Shown here: positions 45,360 through 55,981 of the stretch, in pieces
Layout of the letters: every line of letters starts with the position of its first letter
How positions within the stretch are numbered: position 1 is the first letter of the stretch
Source: Nannochloris sp. 'desiccata'
Taxonomy: Eukaryota > Chlorophyta > Trebouxiophyceae > Chlorellales > Chlorellaceae
Length of the DNA: 64,000 nt
Direction: 5' to 3'
NCBI GenBank assembly: GCA_019044685.2
Contig: JAGTXX020000006.1
Span: 1,197,501-1,261,500 of the forward strand
Program-made: the position numbers and the translations under genes
Notes under the pieces: model-generated
Databases searched by the model: none
The model's input: only the letters and a program-made list of their open reading frames with translations
Told to the model about the DNA's origin: nothing

Positions 45360-46406
45360 TTAAGAAAGTGCGTCTGCTCCAGTCCAATCAAATCCTAAAT
45401 CATTAAGCATTTCTTCACGATCAGAAGGCATAACCCGAGATCTCTTTCCTATCCTCTGCACAGCGCACCAATTCAACAACAGAAAATCTGAGCCAGCAGC
45501 TAGAGGCATCGGATTGCAGTGCCCTTCTGCTGCTTTAAACGCTGCTAATTGATTAAACCATCTGAGCCACTCTGCTCTTTCGCTATCAAATTCAAAACCT
45601 ATTTCAGTTAACTGATCATCTCTATTTTGTGCTAATAAACCTCTTGTGTACTCTTCACGCTGTTTTGCTGCCCATCGTACTAGATTAGGGTCATCACTGT
45701 CTCGAAAACCTACATGGACATCGCCGTGTACTGTGTTGTACTGCACTAATTCTTTTAGACGGTTCGCAAATTGTACGTCATTGTCACCTAATAATCCATG
45801 AGCCCAGGCAAGCTGCATTTGTGCTGAGCTTTCTTCCCCGCTGCCTGAAAGCTCGCCTCCAGACTCCAATAAAAGTCCCGGTTGAGCCTCGACTAATTTC
45901 ACAACATCGAGACCTATTGCACCTTCTGCTGTGACGAGAGTGACAAGACGTTGTGTAATAATTGCAACGTCAGTTGTGAGTAACTTAGGTTCACGTTCAA
46001 CCATTCGAACAACGTCAATATCGTCTCGTTCTCCTAGTAGGCGTTGCAATGCTAATAAGCGGTGAGAAATACGAGCGACATCTTCTGCTACAGAGCCTTC
46101 TCCTCCGTCTAAGAACCAGGCGGAAGATGCTCCAGGTAATGTTGCAGTAGATGATGGAGGTGGGGCAAGGAGATCTGGTTCTTCAGCGAGGCCTACTTCT
46201 ACAAGGCGGCGTCTTTGATCAAGGGCCGTGACTCCTCGTGCTAACCAGAATGAGTTTAATAGGACAGAAGCATCTTCAGGAGCTGCTTTCATTAAAATAT
46301 TACGATCATTGTGCATGCTAGGAAGGTGTGGTGTCAAGTTTGGGAGTGAATTGTGGACAAAATTAAATTTAATTGAAGCAGCAAATGTGCGAATTCGGCA
46401 AGACAT
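45360..46406 (-). CDS. Helicase-associated-domain protein of unknown function
   Basis: The single exon encodes 348 aa from the ATG at 46406. The N-terminal part (about 30-190) holds repeats with helical VVRMVEREPKLLTTDV and VVKLVEAQPGLLLESG motifs, similar in feel to mTERF or algal helical repeats. The C-terminal half has two segments like the helicase-associated (HA) domain: NLVRWAAKQREEYTRGLL to IGFEFD, and LLLNWCAVQRIGKR to LGFDW. No helicase core is present. HA-only proteins are common in algae and unexplained. A nucleic-acid-binding role is a guess. The first residues, MSCRIRTFAASIKFN, could be a mitochondrial or plastid presequence. Confidence 0.65.
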   Translation of the reverse strand: MSCRIRTFAASIKFNFVHNSLPNLTPHLPSMHNDRNILMKAAPEDASVLLNSFWLARGVTALDQRRRLVEVGLAEEPDLLAPPPSSTATLPGASSAWFLDGGEGSVAEDVARISHRLLALQRLLGERDDIDVVRMVEREPKLLTTDVAIITQRLVTLVTAEGAIGLDVVKLVEAQPGLLLESGGELSGSGEESSAQMQLAWAHGLLGDNDVQFANRLKELVQYNTVHGDVHVGFRDSDDPNLVRWAAKQREEYTRGLLAQNRDDQLTEIGFEFDSERAEWLRWFNQLAAFKAAEGHCNPMPLAAGSDFLLLNWCAVQRIGKRSRVMPSDREEMLNDLGFDWTGADALS

Positions 46407-46613
46407 ATCGAGCAATCTGTTCTTTTCTATTTAATAGCATCTATTGGGTCAAAAGTTACAAGCTTGATAGAATGTGGTTTTAAACATGTCTTAAATGATG
46501 AAAAAAGTTGGGTGAAGTTGTAGTGGGGTGAAGCGCAAAACGGCACCCACCACAGTGCTGGCTGTGAGCCACAAGGGGGAGCACAAGAGAGTAAAAGGGG
46601 GCATTAGTTTAAA

Positions 46614-47072
46614 TTACTTTGAGGAGGCTCCAAATGCCATCCCTGGTCTCATAGGCTTTGCCATCTTCACTCCCTTTGCTTTGTTTTTCTGGTCTGCCGT
46701 GGCGGTGGCGGCAATGGGTGCCTTGAGCACGCTAAGTTTACCTCCGGATGAAGCTGCCACGCCTGCAACGCGTGATTCATTCCCTGCATTGATGGCCTTG
46801 GTCAATTCTTTGTCTTCTATCGATTGTTTCTTTAACTGCGGTCTCTTCACCGGTTTGTCTAATCTGCCTGCGGGAGATTGACAGAAATTAAGTTGGCAAG
46901 TAGGCGAGGAATAAAAATTAATCTTGCTCAAATTTATATGCAAACTGATGTTCTCTACTTATTTAGAAAAGATTTACTACCCACCCTTCTTATTTTTTAT
47001 AATTTTCCCATGACGATTTGCTGCTGCTGCCTTTTTCTTGCCACCATTAGATTTTAGCGCGCCCTGAGCCAT
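46614..47072 (-). CDS. UPF0390 (Leydig cell tumour 10-kDa protein homologue) family
   Basis: Minus-strand exons 47072-46985 and 46867-46614 (phase 1) encode 113 aa, a small very basic protein. The first exon starts MAQGALKSNGGKKKAAAANR, which matches the MAQG start of this family. The second has RLDKPVKRPQLKKQSIEDKE and a late GGKLSVLKAP patch, also shared. Function is not established; a nucleolar or ribosome-related role has been suggested for related proteins by their basic character. Without the splice there is no ATG in frame near the conserved region. The donor is GTGGGT. Confidence 0.75.
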
Positions 47073-47263
47073 TGTAGATAATAAGGCGAAGGTTATATAT
47101 CATATAGTCAATCAGCAATGCAAAATTATTCCAGGCAAGAGCTTTTTACTGATCAGCAGCGGCGCCCTCTTCTTCGAGCGTTGACTGGAATTTTTCTATA
47201 CTTCAACAAGTTTTACAATCAATTAAATCAAAATTTTACAGATAAAACAATACAAACTACTTC

Positions 47264-49174
47264 TTAAGACAGGCCAACAATCCTTCCACTCTCAGGCTCA
47301 ACATCAATCTGATAAAACGCAGGTTTTGTAGGCAATCCTGGTATCGTTGCAATATCTCCACAAATAGGAATTAAAAATCCAGCTCCAATACTTGCACGCA
47401 CTTCCCTTACCAAAATTTTAAACCCAATAGGGGCCCCTTTAGCTGCTGGATCATGACTGAAAGAATACTGTGTTTTCGCAATGCAAATAGGTAGGTTAGA
47501 ATACCCGAGAGCTTCAAATCGGGAAATCGCTTCCTCTGCTTCTGGAGTATACTCAACCCCATCCCCCCGGTAGACTTTGGTGACTACAGCATTGATTTTA
47601 TCTTTTATAGATAAACCCAAATCGTACATAAATTGGAAATTTGCAGGTTCGGCACATGCTTTGGACACGGCACGGCCTAAATCTGCTGCACCAGCACCAC
47701 CTTTAGCATGATGCTCACAGACAACAGCATCAAATGCACCAGCTGCCATGGCTTCTTGCCTGACAGCTTCCAACTCAGCAGCGCTATCAGTAGCAAATTT
47801 ATTAATTGCTACAACCACAGGGACGCCAAAATTGCAAATATTTGAAATATGTCGAGTCAAATTACAACACCCTTGCTTAACTAGTTCCACATTTTCAGTT
47901 TTATAAGCGTGGTCCAGTGGTTTTCCAGCAGTCACAGGTGGGCCACCGCCATGCATTTTCAAGGCTCGTACAGTAGCAACTAGTACTACACAATCAGGAG
48001 CCAATTTCGAGTATCTGCATTTGATATCTGCAAACTTTTCAAATCCGATGTCGGCTCCAAAACCGGCTTCTGTGATAACAAAGCCATCAGAACCTACAAG
48101 TTTCAGCGCTACTTGATCTGCAACAATACTGCTATTTCCATGTGCGATATTTGCAAAGGGTCCGGCGTGGACAAAGACTGGAGTGCCCTCTAAAGTTTGC
48201 ATAAGCGTTGGGTTTAAAGCATCTTTCATCAACACAGTCAAAGCGCCACCAACACCTAGGTCATCTGCGGTGATTGCTAACCCATCTTTCTTAGACTGTG
48301 CTACTACGATAGCACCAAGACGTTCTCTCATATCTCCTAAAGAAGTTGCTAACGCTAAAATAGCCATAATTTCACTAGCCACGGCAATGTCAAAGCCGGT
48401 TTTTCTTTCCATGCCCCGCTCTGCTGTTCCTTGTCCTACAGTAATAGCACGTAAGAATCGATCATTTGTATCTAATACACGACGCCATGTGATGGTATCA
48501 GGATCAATATCTAAGCGTACAAAGGCAGATCTTTCTTCTTCCGTGAGCTCATTCGGATCATCTTTATCAATGTTTAATTTTCTTAATCTCCGGCGCATAA
48601 TAGGCGCAAATGCACGAGAACCATCTTGATCAGGTGGACACAATCGATTAAATAATGCTGCATCGGATTGGGTAGCTTCGTGGAACATACGAGCATCGAT
48701 AGCTGCGGCAAGAAGGTTGTTTGAGGCAGTGATGGCATGGATATCGCCAGTAAGGTGCAGATTGAACTCTTCCATAGGGATTACTTGACTATATCCACCG
48801 CCTGCAGCACCTCCTTTGATGCCAAAGGTAGGACCTTGACTAGGTTGACGTACGCAAGTGATTACTTTTGTGTTGAGGTGGGCACCTAGAGCTTGGCAGA
48901 CGCCCACTGTCGTCGTTGACTTGCCCTCGCCCAGAGGCGTTGGTGTAATCCCAGCGACGCAGACATATTTGCCATTAGGAGCATCTTTGAGACGATCGAG
49001 TACCGCTTTTACAACGACTTTAGCCTTGTTTCTGCCATATTGCTCATACTCAGATTCCTCTAGTTCGAGGCTGCTAGCGATGTGAGTGATGGGGAGAGGT
49101 TCGACTGCCTGAGCAATGTCGATATCAGAAGGAGTGGGGGCACGTACCTCCAAAGGACGAAGTAAAGTAGCCAT
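47264..49174 (-). CDS. Formate-tetrahydrofolate ligase
   Basis: Monofunctional 10-formyltetrahydrofolate synthetase makes 10-formyl-THF from formate, THF and ATP in one-carbon metabolism. The single exon encodes 636 aa. It shows the nucleotide-binding loop [16 protein letters not shown] (about 75-90), [40 protein letters not shown] and [17 protein letters not shown]. The full length matches the plant enzyme. No presequence is apparent, so it is likely cytosolic. The upstream region faces the LYR gene. Confidence 0.97.
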   Translation of the reverse strand: MATLLRPLEVRAPTPSDIDIAQAVEPLPITHIASSLELEESEYEQYGRNKAKVVVKAVLDRLKDAPNGKYVCVAGITPTPLGEGKSTTTVGVCQALGAHLNTKVITCVRQPSQGPTFGIKGGAAGGGYSQVIPMEEFNLHLTGDIHAITASNNLLAAAIDARMFHEATQSDAALFNRLCPPDQDGSRAFAPIMRRRLRKLNIDKDDPNELTEEERSAFVRLDIDPDTITWRRVLDTNDRFLRAITVGQGTAERGMERKTGFDIAVASEIMAILALATSLGDMRERLGAIVVAQSKKDGLAITADDLGVGGALTVLMKDALNPTLMQTLEGTPVFVHAGPFANIAHGNSSIVADQVALKLVGSDGFVITEAGFGADIGFEKFADIKCRYSKLAPDCVVLVATVRALKMHGGGPPVTAGKPLDHAYKTENVELVKQGCCNLTRHISNICNFGVPVVVAINKFATDSAAELEAVRQEAMAAGAFDAVVCEHHAKGGAGAADLGRAVSKACAEPANFQFMYDLGLSIKDKINAVVTKVYRGDGVEYTPEAEEAISRFEALGYSNLPICIAKTQYSFSHDPAAKGAPIGFKILVREVRASIGAGFLIPICGDIATIPGLPTKPAFYQIDVEPESGRIVGLS

Positions 49175-49475
49175 CTATTTGGTGGTTGGTGGTAAAGATG
49201 GTTTTGTTTGGAAACTGGAGGAGGAGTTGTAGTATGGATGATAAAATGCTTTTGATCTCAAATGGACACTACTATCCAGCAGGTGGGCTGCGTGTTAAAA
49301 TAACATTTAACTTTTGAAATGGCAATGCTTGGAATGGATCAAGCTAATTTTGGCAATCCAGGTCACTAAAAACAATTCAGCTCAAGGCGCTATCTCCGTC
49401 GACGTTGCTAGTTTCTTGGTTGGCAATAACCACAAGTGCTAAGATGGCCATCCAAAGGCCATTAAGTACAACCAG
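49175..49475 (+). promoter_or_regulatory. Divergent region FTHFS / LYR-BIG, with an upstream ORF overlapping the LYR start
   Basis: About 300 bp must serve FTHFS and the LYR-BIG locus. Near its right end an 11-codon upstream ORF starts with ATG at 49444 and ends with TGA at 49477-49479, overlapping the LYR ATG (49476) as ATGA. This is a typical termination-reinitiation geometry. Confidence 0.5.
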
Positions 49476-49777
49476 ATGAATTCATACTTGCGCCGCATTC
49501 TGAAGGAAAGCAAGCACCTGCCCCAACCCGTCCAATCCAAACTCGTTTACAATCTTAGAAGAATATTAAAAACAAATTTGGGAAACGAGGAGGCTGGCCA
49601 GGCTGCTTTGAGACTTGTGACATTTCTCTCTAACAGAACTGCTGGCGACTCAACTTTATTCCGTCATTTTAAAGTAAGTATTCTCAACACCCAATTAGTT
49701 AATTCTTGGAATCCCTTCCTAGTTCACCTGCTTGCTCATATTCCATATGAATTGCTGTACAGGCTAAGAAGAAGTAA
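49476..49777 (+). CDS. Small LYR-like (Complex1_LYR type) protein, first cistron
   Basis: Exons 49476-49673 and 49763-49777 (89-bp intron, phase 0) encode 70 aa. It starts MNSYLRRILKESKHLPQPVQ and continues with SKLVYNLRRILKTNL, which resembles the first helices of LYR proteins, small mitochondrial factors that bind acyl carrier protein and assist Fe-S or respiratory-complex assembly. Exon 2 adds only four residues (AKKK) before TAA. The TAA at 49775-49777 is directly followed by the ATG of the BIG gene at 49778. Family assignment is tentative. The ORF is supported by the splice, the biased composition and the LYR-like pattern. Confidence 0.6.
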
Positions 49778-52700
49778 ATGTCAGGGCCTCAAAGTCCACT
49801 AGTGGCAGTGTCTGCTTCAGCCCTGATCAGGCCATCCCTAGAAAAGATCAAGGCCAACACTGCTGGCCGGAAGTATGCAAAGCTGCAAGGAGATTTAGAT
49901 ACCTTGCTTGAAAAGCTAGATATCTTTCTTAGTAGTACAGCACCTGGTGTATCCCACCAGGTTGCACCTCATGCTTCAAGACCAGTAGATAATGCTGCAT
50001 CTCCTCTACCCATTGCCGCCGGTAGCAGCAATGCCAATAATAAAGAGGTTGGTGTAGGCCTTGTCGCTGGCCCAGATGGTAAAATAGCATTGAACTTCTC
50101 CATAGCTGGAACCGGAACAGCAGATTCAATTCTTCATCCTATAGACTCTGGCCACATGCCATCCTCACCAACGCAAGCAAGCGCCCGGCCTCCCCGCCGT
50201 CCTGGTGCCCTAGCAGATGGAGCAGCTCGAGAAATGATGTTGGTCCTTCGTGATGCGATCGATACACGCAAACCTATAGTTATGGAGGTAGCTCTTGACT
50301 GTTTACAAAAGCTCGTTTCGTTTAAATTAGTCCAAGGTCCAGTGCATTCGATTAATCACAAGCGGGAAACTCTAGTAAGAGGAACTAATGGAAAAGACTC
50401 AGTTTTACCAGAGGATGCAGCTGCTCCGCTTCAATTCGCTGCACAACCCCCACAAGCGCAAGCTATTGAACTCATGTGCCAGTGCGATGATACGGGAGAT
50501 GAAGCAGTCGAGCTGCGATTATTAAAAGCATTATTAACTGTGACTACGTCCCCGACTTTGCCGGTGCACGGACAAGCACTTCTTTTAGCGGTACGTGCAT
50601 GCTACAATGTCTTTTTGACTTCAAGATCTGAAGTCACACAGGCTACAGCAAAGGCGACGCTTACGCAAATGGTTAATATTGTCTTTCAAAGACAAGAAGT
50701 AGGCTCTTTGTCAGTTGTAGTCCCGCCCATGGCAGTAGCTGACGTCCTAGGCCTCCCTCCAGCTGATTCTTCCTCTATGTCTCTTTTCGTCCAGCAATTC
50801 TTACACGATGTAGCTTCTGCGGTGGACCCATTTGGTACATTTGCTGAAGGGGTGCAAGCAGGATTGGATGATGCCTTTGCGCCTGGCGGGGATCCTGCTG
50901 GGCCTGCTGTGGAGGAGCTGTACGACCCATCAGATCCCGTAGACACTCAGAAAATTACCTGGAGAAAGCAACAATCTTCTGGGACCAATGCAGCTGGTTT
51001 TGAAACTCAACAGCAGCAACAAAACTTTGATACTGCCGACTCGGGCACTGACACAGACGCAGCTTCCGACATTCCTGGAGGTGGAGCTAATATAACCAGT
51101 ACTAATGGCGGAGCTGCTTCTGCTACAACTGGACTCGCATCGGTGCTTCAAAAAGACGCATTTTTAGTATTTCGTGCTCTTTGCAAATTGTCTATTCGCA
51201 GTGCTGATGCTACATCTTCCAGCGAGGTGACTACCTTGAGGGGGAAGATATTAGCATTGGAGCTGCTTAAGATTTTATTAGAGAATAGTGGACCGATATT
51301 CCGCTCTGGGGAACGATACATTGGAGCTATCAAGCAGTACTTGTGCTTGTCATTGCTTAAAAATTGTACTTCAACTGCCCCTCAAGCACAACGTCTTTGT
51401 GCGTCCATCTTCTTGACACTTATTAAATACTTCCGTCGCAATTTAAAGGCAGAAGTAGGTGTATTCTACCCTATGATCTTACTGAGGCCAATTGAGCCTC
51501 CTACTGGCTCTGTTGGCGGTGCTAGTGGTGCTGGCGCTGCAGCAGCCTTACCTCCTGCTGCAGACACCGCTCAAAAGGCAGTCGCTCTTAGATGCCTTCA
51601 AGCTTTATGCTCTGATGGACAGTTGCTTGTTGATCTCTTTGTCAACTATGACTGCGATCTTGGTGGAGCGAATTTATTTGAGCGTACTATTGCTGCTCTT
51701 GTGCGGGTTGCTCAAGGAAGTCATCCCCCTGCTGGATCAGCTGAACTGGGAGAAGCTCAGGCACTTCGATATGAAGCTCTCCGTTGCTTAACTTCAGCTT
51801 TAGATGCTTTAAAAAAGTGGTACGATGCTGCTGGGGGTTCTAAGGTGAAGAGTGTTATTGATCAAGGCCCTGCTGTTGTACCTGAGGAGGGCAGTGCCAA
51901 GGATGGTGGTCGTGGTGGGAGTGCAGCCTCTCTCGACCCAAACGTTCACGGTAGCAGTGCATTTACACCTGCCCCTGAACTTGACGCTGTAGAAGATAGC
52001 TTAAAAGAGACATGGATGGAACGTCTTGCTGCTGGTAGTGGTGATGGCGACGGTGCTGGTGGTCCAATGCCGATGCCTCGACCACCTGCGATGGGCTCTG
52101 CCGATGCCAGCGATGGTCGTACGGAAGCTGAGCTATTACGGTCGTGGAAGGCATTTAAACGTGCATTTGAGCAAGGCATCAATGATTTTAATAAGAAACC
52201 TAAGAAGGGAATTGCATTTTTGCAGGCCCAAGGTTTATTGGGTGAGACTCCCGAGGACGTGGCTCGATTTTTAGCAGGCACCCGGGGCCTTGATAAGACA
52301 TTAATTGGTGATTACATAGGCGAACGAGAAGATTTCAATTTGAAAGTCATGCACGCTTTTGTTGATGCTCTCGATTTCACAGAATTAGAGTTCGATTCTG
52401 CCATCAGAAAGTTCTTATCTGGTTTCCGCTTACCGGGAGAAGCTCAAAAAATCGATCGATTAATGGAGAAATTTGCCGAGAGATACGTGAGTTGCAATCA
52501 AGATGCATTTAAAAGTGCTGACGTGGCATATGTACTCGCATATTCAGTTATTATGTTGAATACAGATGCACACAACCCGATGGTCAAGGTAAAAATGAGT
52601 AAATCAGATTTCATGCGAAATAATCGAGGGATCAACGATGGCGGGGACTTGCCAACTGATTTTATGGAAGCTATATACGATAGAATAGTCAATAATGAAA

Positions 52701-55700
52701 TAAAAATGAAGGATGAACCTGAAGAAGGACTGGCGAATGGTGGAACAGATGGCGGTACCGGGGGTAGTGCACTCGGAGGAGGAGAGGCTGGAGGGTGGTT
52801 GGATACGATGATGTCCCTGATTCCTGGTCGTCAACGAGCGGCTGCTGCTGAACCAACTGAAGCTGCGATTCGCCGTACCCATGAATTCCTTCGCGAGCAA
52901 GCGAAAGGGGCTACGTTCTACGAAGCACAGGATGGCGAAGCTGTTCGACCGATGGTGGATGTTGCTTGGGCACCTACCTTGGGGGCGTTAAGTGTCTTAT
53001 TTGAAGAAGAAGACAACGATTTCTTTGTAGCACAAGTATTAGGTGGGTTTGAAGCTGCAATTGGGTTGACTTCAAGGCTTAATATGGGCATGTTACAGTC
53101 TACCTTTGTTTCCTCATTAGCCAGAATCACAATGGTGCACTCTCCCGCCAGGATGAGAGTGAAGCATGCTCTTGCCTTGAGAGCGTTACTTCACGTAGCT
53201 GACGTTGAGGGTAATAGTTTAGGTGATAATTGGCGTGATATCTTACGTTGTGTCTCTCGCTTTGAGTTGCTGCTTCAACTTAGCACTGGCCTCCCCTCTG
53301 ATGCCACCCTCTTCGCTGGTAACGGCGGCGGCGGCAAACAAGGTGCTGCTGTTGGCGGTGCCAGTGCTGGCGTGTACGAGTCTATCACCGTAGATTCGTA
53401 TAGTAGCATCGCTGATATGAGTTTACAAGCTTCTGTAAAGCCTGGATCTGGTGGTAGATCTCACCACCATGTCCCTGATCCTGCACTCCCCCCTCCCGGT
53501 GTCCTTGCTGCAGTCGATACTCAGGAATTAAATCGTTTTTTTGTTGATAGCGTTAAACTCGAAAGTGACGCAGTGGTTGACTTTGTTGCTACGTTATGCT
53601 CTGTTGCTAGAGAAGAGCTTCTCCCCGGTGGACCACCTCGTGTCTTTAGTCTGGGGAAGATTGTAGAGATTGCTCATTTCAATATGGGGCGTATTAGACT
53701 CGTCTGGTCTCGGATTTGGGCAGTCCTTTCAGATTTCTTCACAGCTGTTGGGTGCCATGAAAATTTGGCTGTGTCCATGTATGCTGTTGATTCTCTTCGA
53801 CAGCTGGCAATGAAATTCTTAGAACGTGATGAGTTGGCAAGTTTCACCTTCCAGAACGATTTCTTACGTCCGTTTGTTGCCTTGGTACGCCATTCTCAAT
53901 CAGCAGAAATCCGAGAACTCGTTATTCGATGTGTAAGTCAAATGGTCTTGGCACGTGTTTCTAATATTAAATCTGGATGGAAGAGTGTGTTTATGGTGTT
54001 TACAACCGCAGCAGGGGATGAATCCCCTCATATTGTCCGTCTTGCATTCGATACAGTGGAGAAAATTGTTCGAGAACATTTTGGTCATATTACTGAAACA
54101 GAAGCGACAACGTTTACCGATTGTGTTAATTGTCTGGTTGCGTTTACAAACAACCCACATTCTTTGGATGTCTCGTTAAATGCTATTGCATTCTTACGGT
54201 TTTGTGCTTTGGAATTGGCTGAGGGAGATATTGGCGAGCTTGGACCGGGTGGTTTACCGGAAGGAGCGGGTGCGGCATTAGATCCAAATGCACATAGGAT
54301 TCGGCCCAGGGTGAATCCAGCAGAAGCAGAGGCAGCAGCGAAAGCAGTCAGTGCTGCCGCTGCCGCGGCAGCAGCTACGGCTACTGCTACGGCTGCAAGT
54401 GCCTCATCACCTGGAGCAACAGCCGCTAATTCCCGTGGCAATGGTGTTATTCGCTTCACTGACCAAGACGAACACATGTACTTCTGGTTCCCATTACTCG
54501 CTGGTTTATCCGAACTCACCTTCGATCCTCGACAAGAAATCCGGTATGGCGCTCTGGGAGTCTTATTTGACATTCTGAAATTTCATGGCAGTTCATTCAC
54601 TCCACAGTTCTGGGTACGAGTGTACGATTCTGTACTTTTACCTATGTTTGACCATGTACGAGCTGAGGTTACAGATACAACCACATTCACTGATGAAGCA
54701 CGAAGAGCTGAAGTCGATGCATGGTTGTACGAAACATGTACTGCTACTTTACAGCACATGGTTGACGTCGTTGCCCGCTATTACGCGGCAGTACCTGCCT
54801 TACTGACAAGGACATTAGATTTATTAAGTGGACTAATTCGCCGGTCACATAGCTCTCTTGCAGCAGTCGGTGTCGCTGCGTTGACGAGATTAGCGTTGGC
54901 TTGTGGTGGCCAGGAAGGTGAAGGTGAAGATGAAGAGATGTGGTCTCAAATTTCTGCTGCATTTACTTCGGCTGCAAAAGACACGAACCCTGCAGCGAGA
55001 GAATTGATTCAACACCGGATGGCAGCACGCAGTGAAGGTGGTACCTGGTCGTTGGGCACCGGTGCTGGATCACGCCGACTTAATGAAGTGAAGTGTAGAG
55101 CGGGAACCCAGTTATTGTTGGCGCAAGCCTGTGGTGAGGTATATGCCGCCCATTCTCGAAAATTACCCACCCCCGCTGCTGTGTCGTTGTTAGATGTATT
55201 ACAAAGCATAGCGCAACATGCCACGTTGGTTGATGCGGATGTAGGATTACGTCATTCCTTGGCAGTAGCTCAAGCTGCGGATGGAGTGCCTATTGAGAGG
55301 ATGTTGCCCGACCCACCGTTGCTGCGATTAGAAGTGGAAGCTGCTCAAGCGTATTTATCTGTGCTGCTGACTATTACAGCATGTGGGCCTGAATCGTTGA
55401 AGATAGAAGGAGAGGTGGAAAGTCGATTGGTTACTCTCTGTCTGTACAATTTAGAACGATTTGAGCAGCAGGCGTTAGCTGCAAGCGCTGCAGTGGAGGC
55501 TGCTGCTGGGCATGATGCCCTTAGTGGCCAGTACTCTGCTGGTACTGTTAGTGACGCAATTAATGACAGTCCAGAGACGCTTCAAGCGACATCTGCTGCT
55601 GCATTAGCTGCTGAGAATGAAGCATTGTCCCCTCTTGCTGTTGCCACTCTAAAAGCGTTGCTCTCGTTTTCGCCAGATGTCTTCAAAAGCAGAATCAAAG

Positions 55701-55810
55701 ACCTTTTCCCGTTGTTAACCTCGCTGATTAGTTGCGAGACTGCACCCCCTGAAGTGCAGAGGGTGCTGAGTGAAGTGTTTGCCTCTAGGATCGGGAGTAT
55801 GATGGGTTAA
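49778..55810 (+). CDS. BIG: BIG-type ARF guanine-nucleotide exchange factor (Sec7 domain)
   Basis: BIG proteins load GTP on ARF GTPases at the trans-Golgi and endosomes to recruit coats. One exon of 6033 bp encodes 2010 aa. The N-terminal DCB region starts SASALIRPSLEKIKANTAGR. An HUS-like region follows (KSVIDQGPAVV and flanking Ala/Gly-rich loops). The Sec7 domain spans about 795-985: FNKKPKKGIAFLQAQGLL, GEREDFNLKVMHAFVDALDF, the catalytic glutamate E888 in FRLPGEAQKIDR, then LNTDAHNPMVKVKMSKSDF. The HDS HEAT-like C-terminal half completes the BIG plan. Low-complexity Gly and Ala inserts enlarge the protein. It begins immediately after the LYR stop, and no upstream promoter space is left outside the LYR gene. 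A single 6-kb exon is notable. Confidence 0.95.
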   Translation: MSGPQSPLVAVSASALIRPSLEKIKANTAGRKYAKLQGDLDTLLEKLDIFLSSTAPGVSHQVAPHASRPVDNAASPLPIAAGSSNANNKEVGVGLVAGPDGKIALNFSIAGTGTADSILHPIDSGHMPSSPTQASARPPRRPGALADGAAREMMLVLRDAIDTRKPIVMEVALDCLQKLVSFKLVQGPVHSINHKRETLVRGTNGKDSVLPEDAAAPLQFAAQPPQAQAIELMCQCDDTGDEAVELRLLKALLTVTTSPTLPVHGQALLLAVRACYNVFLTSRSEVTQATAKATLTQMVNIVFQRQEVGSLSVVVPPMAVADVLGLPPADSSSMSLFVQQFLHDVASAVDPFGTFAEGVQAGLDDAFAPGGDPAGPAVEELYDPSDPVDTQKITWRKQQSSGTNAAGFETQQQQQNFDTADSGTDTDAASDIPGGGANITSTNGGAASATTGLASVLQKDAFLVFRALCKLSIRSADATSSSEVTTLRGKILALELLKILLENSGPIFRSGERYIGAIKQYLCLSLLKNCTSTAPQAQRLCASIFLTLIKYFRRNLKAEVGVFYPMILLRPIEPPTGSVGGASGAGAAAALPPAADTAQKAVALRCLQALCSDGQLLVDLFVNYDCDLGGANLFERTIAALVRVAQGSHPPAGSAELGEAQALRYEALRCLTSALDALKKWYDAAGGSKVKSVIDQGPAVVPEEGSAKDGGRGGSAASLDPNVHGSSAFTPAPELDAVEDSLKETWMERLAAGSGDGDGAGGPMPMPRPPAMGSADASDGRTEAELLRSWKAFKRAFEQGINDFNKKPKKGIAFLQAQGLLGETPEDVARFLAGTRGLDKTLIGDYIGEREDFNLKVMHAFVDALDFTELEFDSAIRKFLSGFRLPGEAQKIDRLMEKFAERYVSCNQDAFKSADVAYVLAYSVIMLNTDAHNPMVKVKMSKSDFMRNNRGINDGGDLPTDFMEAIYDRIVNNEIKMKDEPEEGLANGGTDGGTGGSALGGGEAGGWLDTMMSLIPGRQRAAAAEPTEAAIRRTHEFLREQAKGATFYEAQDGEAVRPMVDVAWAPTLGALSVLFEEEDNDFFVAQVLGGFEAAIGLTSRLNMGMLQSTFVSSLARITMVHSPARMRVKHALALRALLHVADVEGNSLGDNWRDILRCVSRFELLLQLSTGLPSDATLFAGNGGGGKQGAAVGGASAGVYESITVDSYSSIADMSLQASVKPGSGGRSHHHVPDPALPPPGVLAAVDTQELNRFFVDSVKLESDAVVDFVATLCSVAREELLPGGPPRVFSLGKIVEIAHFNMGRIRLVWSRIWAVLSDFFTAVGCHENLAVSMYAVDSLRQLAMKFLERDELASFTFQNDFLRPFVALVRHSQSAEIRELVIRCVSQMVLARVSNIKSGWKSVFMVFTTAAGDESPHIVRLAFDTVEKIVREHFGHITETEATTFTDCVNCLVAFTNNPHSLDVSLNAIAFLRFCALELAEGDIGELGPGGLPEGAGAALDPNAHRIRPRVNPAEAEAAAKAVSAAAAAAAATATATAASASSPGATAANSRGNGVIRFTDQDEHMYFWFPLLAGLSELTFDPRQEIRYGALGVLFDILKFHGSSFTPQFWVRVYDSVLLPMFDHVRAEVTDTTTFTDEARRAEVDAWLYETCTATLQHMVDVVARYYAAVPALLTRTLDLLSGLIRRSHSSLAAVGVAALTRLALACGGQEGEGEDEEMWSQISAAFTSAAKDTNPAARELIQHRMAARSEGGTWSLGTGAGSRRLNEVKCRAGTQLLLAQACGEVYAAHSRKLPTPAAVSLLDVLQSIAQHATLVDADVGLRHSLAVAQAADGVPIERMLPDPPLLRLEVEAAQAYLSVLLTITACGPESLKIEGEVESRLVTLCLYNLERFEQQALAASAAVEAAAGHDALSGQYSAGTVSDAINDSPETLQATSAAALAAENEALSPLAVATLKALLSFSPDVFKSRIKDLFPLLTSLISCETAPPEVQRVLSEVFASRIGSMMG

Positions 55811-55981
55811 TCAATACTACTATCATAGCATTTTATAGGTGTTCAAATCTGAATAATAACAATTTCATCGATTTGTTTATGTCCGTCTTTTTTTCTGTGC
55901 CATGTTAACTGTCATTTAAGATGATCAAACGTATAAAGAGTACAGGGTAAAGAGTCAATACATAATAAAATATCGATTTTT

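Noticed and set aside
48183..48629. 148-codon frame opposite FTHFS
   Set aside because: Antisense shadow of a well-conserved enzyme.
54085..54573. 162-codon frame opposite BIG
   Set aside because: Antisense of a conserved exon with an Ala-coded run.
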